Source: Dokdonella fugitiva
GTDB taxonomy: Bacteria > Pseudomonadota > Gammaproteobacteria > Xanthomonadales > Rhodanobacteraceae
Length of the DNA stretch: 64,000 nt
NCBI RefSeq assembly: GCF_004342425.1
Contig: NZ_SLWQ01000008.1
Coordinates: 1 to 64,000 of the forward strand
Direction: 5' to 3'
This document shows positions 50,375 through 58,700 of this stretch, piece by piece. The notes under the pieces are model-generated. The model did no database searches, was not told the DNA's origin, and was given only the letters and a program-made list of their open reading frames with translations. Numbering within the stretch: position 1 is the first letter of the stretch; the number at the start of each line of letters is the position of its first letter. Made by a program: the position numbers and the translations under genes.

Positions 50375-52593
50375 GGCGTCGTCTCGAATCCGTCGGCGAA
50401 GATGAGGTCGGGGTTGCCGACGTCCAATGTGATCGGCACGGCGACCGTCGCGTGCGACGCGTCCGATGTCCCGACGCACAACGTCGCCGTGTGGGTGCCC
50501 GCGGCAAGTCCGCTCGCGTCGATGCCGACCACGACGTCCGTGCCGTCCCCGGCGCCGACGTCGCCGCCGGAAGGCGTGACCGCGAGCCACGGCACGTCGG
50601 CCGCCGTGCTGCAATCGGCTTCGCTCTCGCCGATCGCGAACGAGAGCATGCTGCCCGCATCGCCGGCATTGCCGATGTGCAGCGTATCGGATGCGCTGGT
50701 ACCCGTGTCCAGCGTGAAGGCGAACTGCAGCGGCGAAACCTGCGCGATCGCCTGGGACGCGTCGCTGCAGCCGAACGAAACGCCGTCGATCCACCAGCCG
50801 CTGCGCGACGCACTGACGTCGCTGGCGATGCGCCAGCGCAGCCGCACCGGCTGGCCGATCGCGGGCGGGAAATTCGCGCGCGTATCGATCCAGCCGCCGC
50901 TGTCGCCGGTCCACGCCGCGCGGCCGGCGATCGCGCTGGTGCCGATCATCGTGTCCGAATAGCCGCCTTCGTCGAAGCTGCCACCCGCCTCGACGAAATC
51001 GAGCCAGGGCCCGCTGCCGATCGCGATCTCGAGCACGCCACCGTCGTAGGTCGATTCGAGGTCGTAACGCTGGCGGAACGCGAGCGTCGCGCCTGCCTGC
51101 GGCACGAACACGGGCGCTTCGAGCATCGTGTCGGATGGCGATGGCGGATCGTTGGCGAACACCGCGTTCGGCGGCGTGTCGCCTTCCGCGACCGTGAGCC
51201 AGGTGTTGGAACCCTGCACCGCGTCGACACTCCAGCCGGAGGGCAGCGCCGGTGCAGTGACGCCATCGAAGGCTTCGACGAGCGGCGTCGGACACGTCCC
51301 TGCGCTGGACTCGAACGCATAGCCGGCACCCGACCAGCCATCGGCACCACTCGCGAACTCCGCGCCGATCACCGCGGTGCTGCCGTCGAGCGCGACGCCG
51401 ATGCCGAAGTCCGCGCCATCCGAAGCGTCCGCGGCGACGAGCTTCGCCTGCTGCGTCCAGGTGCCACCGCTGCGCGTGTAGACGTACGCGGCGCCCGCGT
51501 TCTGCACGCCGGGAAGATCGGAGAACAGCGAGCCGGCGATCGCGATGCCGCCGGACAGCGCGACCGAGGTGCCGAAGCTGTCGCCGTTGAACGCATCGCT
51601 CGCGACGAGCTTGCCCTGCTCGCTCCAGTCCGCGCCGCCGCCGACGAACACGTACGCCGCGCCCTGGCCCGCCATGCCGTTCGAGGAGGCGCCGATGATC
51701 GCCTGGCCCGCGTCGAGCGCGACGGCACCGCCGAAGCCATCCCAGGGTTCGCCGTCGCTCGCGACGAGGCGCGCGCGCTCGCTCCAGTTTGCGCCGTCGC
51801 GCGTGTAGACGTACGCGGCGCCCTGGCCCTGGTTCGTGCCCACCGTCGCCGACACCGCGCCTACCAGCACGCTGTCGCCGCGCACCGACACGGCGCGACC
51901 GAACTGCACCCAGGCTTCGCCGTCGGACGCGGCGAGTTTCGACTGGAAGTTCCAGCCGCCGTCGAACGCATATACGTATGCGGCGCCCTGGCTCGTGTTG
52001 CCGCCCACCGCGGCATTCTGCGCGCCGATCACGATCGTGTCGCCGTCGATCGAGACCGAGTTGCCGTAGCCGTCGAAGGCGGCGCCGTCGGTGGCGGCGA
52101 GCTTGGCCTGCTGCGTCCAGATCGTGCCGTTGCGCTCGAAGACGTAGGCCGCGCCTTGCCCGGCGACGCCACCGATCGCGGCGAAGCGCGCGCCGACGAC
52201 GATGCGGTCGCCGGAGATGGCGAGCGCGAAGCCGAACTCGTCGCCGGCGACGCCGTCGTCGGCGACGAGGCGCGCCTGCTGCGTCCAGGTACCGCCGCTG
52301 CGCACGTAGACGAACGCGGCGCCCTGGCCGTCGTTGCCGCCGACATCGGCGCCGGCGGCGCCGACCACGGCCGTGTCACCGTCGAGGGCGACCGCACGGC
52401 CGGCGTAGTCGTTGTTCGCGGCGACGTCGGCGAGCAGCTTCGCCTGCTGCGTCCAGCCGCCATTGCCGGCGATGATGGCGCCATGCACGGGGACCGTGCC
52501 GGCCGAAGCGATCGAGGTGGCCAGCGCGGCCAGGAGCGCGAGTCCGCGCACGAGTACGGGGCGTCGTGCGCGGCGGGCAGGATGATGCGGCAT
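50371..52593 (-). CDS. Secreted FG-GAP repeat protein with IFADGFE tail
   Basis: 740 residues with a signal peptide (GLALLAALATSIASAG). Seven or so FG-GAP-like repeats of about 55 residues fill residues 45-420, each with the pattern QQAKLxAxDG..FGxxVALDGxTAVIGA...GAAYVY. A galactose-binding-like domain follows (EAFDGVTAPALPSGWSVDAV ... WWIDGVSFGC). An Ig-like segment VPITLDVGN precedes the C-terminal PDLIFADGFETTP. It is a predicted beta-propeller exoprotein of unknown role. ATG 52593 has GGAGGAAC upstream. It heads a two-gene operon with the 48203-50374 gene. Confidence 0.85.
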   Translation of the reverse strand: MPHHPARRARRPVLVRGLALLAALATSIASAGTVPVHGAIIAGNGGWTQQAKLLADVAANNDYAGRAVALDGDTAVVGAAGADVGGNDGQGAAFVYVRSGGTWTQQARLVADDGVAGDEFGFALAISGDRIVVGARFAAIGGVAGQGAAYVFERNGTIWTQQAKLAATDGAAFDGYGNSVSIDGDTIVIGAQNAAVGGNTSQGAAYVYAFDGGWNFQSKLAASDGEAWVQFGRAVSVRGDSVLVGAVSATVGTNQGQGAAYVYTRDGANWSERARLVASDGEPWDGFGGAVALDAGQAIIGASSNGMAGQGAAYVFVGGGADWSEQGKLVASDAFNGDSFGTSVALSGGIAIAGSLFSDLPGVQNAGAAYVYTRSGGTWTQQAKLVAADASDGADFGIGVALDGSTAVIGAEFASGADGWSGAGYAFESSAGTCPTPLVEAFDGVTAPALPSGWSVDAVQGSNTWLTVAEGDTPPNAVFANDPPSPSDTMLEAPVFVPQAGATLAFRQRYDLESTYDGGVLEIAIGSGPWLDFVEAGGSFDEGGYSDTMIGTSAIAGRAAWTGDSGGWIDTRANFPPAIGQPVRLRWRIASDVSASRSGWWIDGVSFGCSDASQAIAQVSPLQFAFTLDTGTSASDTLHIGNAGDAGSMLSFAIGESEADCSTAADVPWLAVTPSGGDVGAGDGTDVVVGIDASGLAAGTHTATLCVGTSDASHATVAVPITLDVGNPDLIFADGFETTP

Positions 52594-53118
52594 CGTTCCT
52601 CCGGGATCATGGAAAGGAGCCGCCGGCGGGCGTTGGATCGCAACGGGGAGCTCCCGCCGGCGGCAAGGCAGCGACGATCGCGCCGCCGGCGCGGGCTGGC
52701 ACTCGAAAGCCGTTGCATTCGCGTTACGAAAAAATTTTTGTTCTTCGCGGAATTCGGCGAATGGGAATGTGAATCCCGAAAGCGATGCGGGTGTTGCGGG
52801 ATTGCCGCCCCGGGCGGCCGCCCGTGTGCGAATTCTTGCTATCGCCAGGTTCCGCTCGCCTCGGCGGCGAGCAACTTCGCCGTAATTCCCGCGAAAGGCG
52901 GGATTCCTGTTTCGGTGCACCGAAGAGCACATCGGAAGCAAGAGCAAAATGGATTCCCGCTTTCGCGGGAATGGCGTCGCGGTGGACGGCGACCGGGCAA
53001 TGACGGCGGTGGCGATCGGGGCGACGACGGGGCGGCCCGCTTCAGCTCCTGCTCTTCCCGCTCCTGCTCGCCTCGCTCCCGTTCTCGCGGCCGCGCAGGC
53101 CTCTCCGCGTGCTGGTCC
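52594..53118. other. Intergenic region with an AT-rich tract and REP-like repeats
   Basis: No credible gene lies in these 525 bp. An AT tract GAAAAAATTTTTGTTC sits near 52728-52744, roughly 140 bp upstream of the secreted operon, and may be part of its promoter. An opposed pair of the dispersed palindrome follows: AATTCCCGCGAAAGGCGGGA at 52883-52902 and GGATTCCCGCTTTCGCGGGA at 52950-52969. The rest is GC-rich. Confidence 0.6.
52880..52975. repeat. Opposed pair of REP-like repeats
   Basis: Two hairpins, AATTCCCGC...GCGGGATT and GGATTCCCGCTTTCGCGGGA, in opposite orientation about 45 bp apart. This has the same architecture as the pair at 1457-1528. The segment AAAATGGATTCCCGCTTTCG (52943-52962) is identical in both pairs. 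Confidence 0.75.
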
Positions 53119-55446
53119 TCACGCGTCGGGCGGACGGCGCAGCACGGGCGGGATCACGCGTTCGCCGGCGAGTTTCTCCGCCTGCGCGAGCGCGCGGTAC
53201 CAGGGCGCGGCGGCGCGCAGGTGGCGGAACAGTTCGAGTTGCAGCAATGCGCAGCGATAGTCGCGATCGGCCCAGCCGGCGACGCGGCCGATGGTCGCCT
53301 GGGCATCGGCATCGCGCCCGAGCGCGAGCAGCCAGCGGCCGTAGGCATCGACGGCCGCGACGAGGTCATCGGCGACGCCGCCCGCGTCGGCGTGCGCGAG
53401 CGCGCGTGCGAACGCGGCGTCGGCCGCGTCGCGTCGACCCGCGGCGGCATCGACGAGTGCCCCGGCGAGCGTCTCCCAGGCGAGGCTGCGCGCGTCCGCC
53501 GGCGCCGCCTCGGGTGCGAACGCGGCCTGCTCCGCACGACCGAGGGCGACCAGCGCGCGGCTGCGCGCGGCATGGAACCATGCGCGCAGCGGCGCGAGAT
53601 CCGGCGTGCGCTCGCCCGCGAGCGCGTTCGAGGCGATCGACTCCGCGTCCTGCCAGCGCGCTTCGTCGAGCGCGATCGAGGCGCGCGCGCGCGCGATGCG
53701 CAAGCCCGACTCCGGATTGCGCGGCGCGGGCTCCTGCGCGGCTTCGCCGAGGAGCGCGCCCGCCTCGGCGAGGCGGCCGAGTGCGTACAGCACGTCGATG
53801 CGGTCGGCGAGCATCTGCATGCGCAGTTGCGGGTCGCGCACGCGCGCGCGCAGGGCCCAGGCGCGATCGCTGAGCGCGAGCGCGCCGGCGTGGTCGAGCA
53901 GGCGTTCGCGGCAGGCGAACAGCATCGAGAGCGTATGCAGGTGTTCGTTGACCGCGTCGAACCGCTCGAACACCGCGACCGCGCGCTCGAGCACGGGCTG
54001 TGCCGCGTCGACGCGCCCGCGCGCAAGTTCGAGTTCGCCGGCGACCATGTCGATGCGTCCCTGGCCGGGGATGTCGCCGGCCTGCTGCAACTCGATGCGC
54101 GCGCGTGCGAGATCCTGCAAGGCCTCGGCATAGCGTCCCTGTGCCGCTCGCGCGGCGCCGCGCCCGCTGTAGGCCTGGCCGAGCTCGAGCGGCCGGTGCC
54201 AGGCCTCCACCTCGCTGATCGCCGCCGAAAAGTCGCGCTCGGACTCGGCGTAGTCGCCGCGATTGAGATGGATCGTGCCGAGCCCGGTCAGCGCGCCCGC
54301 GCGCAACGCGGGATCCTTCGCCGCCGGCTCGTCCTCGAGCAGCGAGGTCAGCGCCTTGGCGACCGCATCGAGGTTGCCGGCGCGGAAGTCGACCTGGGCG
54401 AGTCGGTAGCGCAGTTGCGGTTCCGCCTGCACGAGCGCGGGCGCCCGCAACAGGATCGCGCGCGCGACCTCGAGCTGGTTGGCGAGCATCGCGGCGTTGG
54501 CGCGCTGCAAGGTTTCGTCGAGCGCGGCATCGGGACCGGCTTCGTCCGGTGCGAGCCGGCCTAGCCGGACCAGCAGGCGGTCGCCGGCCGCACGCAGGGT
54601 CGGCAATGCGTCGCGTCCGTCCGCTTCGACGACGGTCGGCTCGCCTTGCGCCGGACGCGCGTGCAGGACGACGTGCCAGCCCTGCGCAGTGACCGTCGCC
54701 GCGCCGTCGACGAGGAGATCGACGCCGGTGGCCGCGCGCAGGCGCGCATCGTCCGCATCCGCATGCAACGCCGCGAGCACGGCCTCGCTCGGTGGCACGC
54801 GCAGGCCGCCCGCGCGCAGGCGCGTCGCCAGCGCGTCCATGCCGCCGAGGCGCAACCAGTCCTGCGGTGGCGTGGCGGTGACGTCGAGCGGTCGTACCAG
54901 CGCGCCGGGCGACGCGTCGGCGCGTGCCGGCGTGGATGGATGCCGCAGGGCCCATGCGACGGCGGCCGCGGCGAGCACGATGAGCACGATGGCGACCAGG
55001 ACCGGCCGCCCGTGCCTGCTGCGCGGCGCCGCCGGCGCCGCAGCCTGGCGCGCCGTGTCCGTCGCGGGCGCTGCCGGCGTCGCGTCGGCCGGCGCGTCCG
55101 CGGCGCCGCCGGGCGTCGGCGCGGACAGCGTGCGCACCTCGGCCTGCCAGCGGTAGCCGAACTTCGGCATCGTGCGGATGTAGCGCTGGTCGTTGCCGTC
55201 GTCGCCGATCGCGCGGCGCGCGCGCAGCACGATCTGGCCAAGCTGGGCGTCTGACACGTCGACGCGCCCCCACAACGCCGCGACCAGTTCATCGCGGCCG
55301 ACCGCGCGCTCGCGGTTCTCGATCAGGTACAGCAGGCAGTCGAACACGCGCGTCGGCACGTTCACCGGCACGCCGCCGCGGCGCAATTCGCGCGCGGAGC
55401 GGTCGAGGCGGAAGTCGTCGAAGAGATAGGTGATCGGCGATGGCAT
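53119..55446 (-). CDS. Membrane-bound winged-helix regulator with TPR domain (CadC-like)
   Basis: 775 residues. An OmpR-type DNA-binding domain comes first (residues 1-100: RELRRGGVPVNVPTRVFDCL, LYLIENRERAVGRDELVAAL, then YIRTMPKFGYRW). A Pro/Ala linker and one transmembrane helix follow (about 150-167, VLVAIVLIVLAAAAVAWAL). A long periplasmic part is built of TPR-like helices (for example GTIHLNRGDYAESERDFSAA). This architecture is common in Lysobacterales and senses unknown signals. ATG 55446 begins the winged-helix domain. It is divergent from the alpha-2-macroglobulin gene with a 280-bp gap, so control of that gene or of itself is possible. Confidence 0.88.
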   Translation of the reverse strand: MPSPITYLFDDFRLDRSARELRRGGVPVNVPTRVFDCLLYLIENRERAVGRDELVAALWGRVDVSDAQLGQIVLRARRAIGDDGNDQRYIRTMPKFGYRWQAEVRTLSAPTPGGAADAPADATPAAPATDTARQAAAPAAPRSRHGRPVLVAIVLIVLAAAAVAWALRHPSTPARADASPGALVRPLDVTATPPQDWLRLGGMDALATRLRAGGLRVPPSEAVLAALHADADDARLRAATGVDLLVDGAATVTAQGWHVVLHARPAQGEPTVVEADGRDALPTLRAAGDRLLVRLGRLAPDEAGPDAALDETLQRANAAMLANQLEVARAILLRAPALVQAEPQLRYRLAQVDFRAGNLDAVAKALTSLLEDEPAAKDPALRAGALTGLGTIHLNRGDYAESERDFSAAISEVEAWHRPLELGQAYSGRGAARAAQGRYAEALQDLARARIELQQAGDIPGQGRIDMVAGELELARGRVDAAQPVLERAVAVFERFDAVNEHLHTLSMLFACRERLLDHAGALALSDRAWALRARVRDPQLRMQMLADRIDVLYALGRLAEAGALLGEAAQEPAPRNPESGLRIARARASIALDEARWQDAESIASNALAGERTPDLAPLRAWFHAARSRALVALGRAEQAAFAPEAAPADARSLAWETLAGALVDAAAGRRDAADAAFARALAHADAGGVADDLVAAVDAYGRWLLALGRDADAQATIGRVAGWADRDYRCALLQLELFRHLRAAAPWYRALAQAEKLAGERVIPPVLRRPPDA

Positions 55447-55726
55447 GCGTGGAACCGGCGCGGTCGGGCGCGTATGCCGGACCTGCGCCGCGGCGGTGGC
55501 GCGCCCGTGATCATAGCGTCGCCGCGACCGGGTCGCGTGCTGCACCGCGGCTTGCACCGCGGCGGCATGCGTGCGGCGGTTCACGCCTGCCGCGCGAAGC
55601 CCGTCGCATCCGCCCCGCGCAGCCGCACACGGCCGCGATGTCGACCGCAAGGCGCCCGCCATCGCCCCGGTCCGGCCATAATCCGCTGCGTATACTTGCC
55701 GAGCCATCCACCGGGGGGAGTTCTCA

Positions 55727-58700
55727 ATGGATCTGCGTTCGCCCGCGTCGCGCCTGCGACTCGTCGGCACGGCCCTGCTCGTCGCCGCCAGCCTCGCCGC
55801 CTGCAACCGACCCGCCGACCAGGTGCCGGAAGTGCAAGGCAGGAAACCGATCGCCGCCGAGGCGGCCAAGCCGGCCAAGGTCGAGGGCTTCGCGCTCGCA
55901 TCGGCGCGCGCCGAGCAGCACGACGGCCAGCTCGCGCTCGCGCTCGAATTCAGCCAGCCACTGGTCGGCACGCAGGCGTTCGACACGCTCGTCGCGGTGA
56001 CCGATGCGAAGGGCGCGGCCGTGCAAGGCAGCTGGTCGCTCGACGATGACGGCAAGACGCTGCATTTCCCGTTCGTGCAGGCCGACCAGAGCTACGCGGT
56101 CAAGGTCAAGGGCGAGCTCGCGGCCGCCGACGGCAAGCTGCTCGGCAGCGAAGTGGCCAAGGACATCTATACCGGCCCGATGGAACCGAATGCGGCGTTC
56201 GCGTCGCAGGGCAACGTGCTGCCCGCGCGCGAGACGCGCGGCCTGCCGGTGATCTCCGTCAACGTCAAGGACGTCGACGTCGAGTTCCTGCGCGTGCGCG
56301 ACGACGAAGTCGCGAACTTCTTCGCCGCCTACCAGAAGAACGGCAAGCGCAGCTCGTACGAACTCGATCCGCGCTACGGCTGGGGCCGCGAAGGCTCGCC
56401 GCTCGCGCAGATCGCCGACTCGGTCTATGCGAACCGCTTCGCGCTCGCCGGCAAGGACAACGAGCGCGCGGTGAACTACCTGCCGATCCAGTCGATCGCC
56501 GAACTGTCCAAGCCGGGCCTGTACTTCGCGGTCATGAAGCGCGCGGGCACGTTCAACGACGAGTACGAGACGAGCTTCTTCTTCGTCAGCGACATCGGCC
56601 TGCACACGCGCGCCTACGCCGAGACGCTGTTCGTGCACGCCGCCTCGCTGAAGAGCGGTGCGCCGCTCGCCGGCGTGGAACTGTCCGTGCTCGACGGCAA
56701 GGGTGAATCGATCGTCGCCGGCAAGACCGACGGCAACGGCAACGCCCAGCTCGCCTACGCGCTCAAGGCCGACCAGGTACTCGTCGCCAGGAGCGGCAAC
56801 GACGTCTCGCTGCTGCCGTTCAACCAGCCCGCGCTCGACCTGTCCGACTTCGCCGTCGCCGGCCGCAAGCAGGCCTGGTTCGACGTGTTCGCGTGGTCGG
56901 ACCGCGACCTCTACCGCCCGGGCGAGACGATCGCGCTGTCGGCGCTGCTGCGCGACTACGACGGCAACCTGATCAAGCCGCAACCCTTGTTCATCACGCT
57001 CAAGCAACCCGACGGGCGCACCTACGCCGAGACGAAACTCGAACCGAAGGACCTCAACTATTTCGAGTGGTCGCGCGAGATCCCGGTCGACGCGCCGACC
57101 GGGCGCTGGCAGGTCGAGTTCCGCACCGATCCCAAATCGAGCCAGGTCACGCAGGGCCTCACGTTCCGCATCGAGGAGTTCCTGCCCGAACGCCTCAAGC
57201 TCGACCTCACCAGCGAGCAGGCCGTGCTCAAGCCCGGCGAGCCACTCAAGCTCGCGGTCGAAGGCGACTACCTCTACGGCGCACCCGCGGCGGGCAACCG
57301 CTTCACCGCGCGGCTGACCGTCGCGGCCGACCAGCATCCGGTCGATGCGCACAAGGACTTCTTCTTCGGCGACCCGACCGTCGACCTGCCGAAGGAAGCC
57401 AGGGACGTCGTCGATGACGCGCTCGACGAGGACGGCAAGCTCGAACAGGACATCGAGATCCCCGAGGGCGCCAAACCGGCGACGCCGCTCGCCGCCCTGC
57501 TCTCGGGCAGCGTCTACGAGAGCGGCGGGCGCACCGTCACGCGCACGCTCAAGCGCACCGTGTGGCCCGCCGATGCACTGGTTGGCATACGCCCGCTGTT
57601 CGACCTCGCGCAAGGTTCCGACGCGCGCGGCCGCGCCGGCTTCGAGCTGATCCGCAGCAATGCCGCCGGCGACCTCCTCGCCGGCCAGCGCCTCAAGCTG
57701 ACGCTCGTGCGCGAGCACCGCGATTACCACTGGACCTTCGACAAGGACAGCGGCTGGCACTTCGAATACGTGCAGCGTTACGAGGACAGCGAGAAGCGCG
57801 ACATCGACGTCGAAGCCGGCAAGGTCGCGAAGTTCGACGTGCCGGTCGACTGGGGCAACTACCGCATCGAGATACTCGATCCCGCGACCGGCCTCACCAC
57901 GCGCCTGCCGTTCTTCGCCGGCTGGAGCTGGAACGACGACAACCGCGGCAAGGAGGCGCGCCCGGACAAGGTCAAGCTCGCGCTCGACAAGCCGAGCTAC
58001 CACGAAGGCGACACGCTCAAGGTCACGATCACGCCGCCCCAGGGCGGGCCAGGCCTGCTGCTGGTCGAATCGGACCATCTCATCTATTCGAAGAACATCG
58101 ACGCCCAGCCGGGCGCGGTGTTCGAGATCCCGGTGACGAAGGAGTTCGAGCGCCACGACGTCTACGTGACCGCGCTGGTGTTCCGCGGCGGCTCCGCCGT
58201 GGACAAGATCACGCCCGCGCGCGCGGTCGGCGAAGCCTGGGTGCCGATGGATCGCGCCAACCGCAAGATCGACGTCGCGATCGACGCGCCCAAGCAGATG
58301 AAGCCGGAGACGGACCTGCCGGTCGCGGTGAAGGCCCCTGCGCTCGCCGGGAAGAAGGCGTACGTGACCGTGTCCGCGGTCGACGTCGGCATCCTCAACA
58401 TCACGCGCTTCGCGCGTCCGGACGCAAACGCGTGGTTCTTCGCCCAGCGCGCGCTCGGCATCGACGCCTACGACCTGTACGGGCGCGTGATCGAGAGCTT
58501 CGACGGCAACACGGCCAAGCTGCGCTACGGCGGCGACATGGCGCTCGGCGCATTGCCGCAGGCGCGCCGCCCGACTGCCAAGGTGCTGACCGTCGACCTC
58601 TTCTCCGGCGTCGTCGCGCTCGACGCCAGAGGCGAGGCGAAGGTCGCGCTGAAGATGCCCGACTTCAACGGCACCGTGCGCATCGTCGCGCAGGTGTTCG

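Noticed and set aside
50452..54564. A plus-strand open frame of 1370 codons antisense to the secreted operon and the TPR regulator
   Set aside because: It spans two oppositely oriented genes and their intergenic region with Arg/Ala/Asp-rich filler, and no family features are visible.
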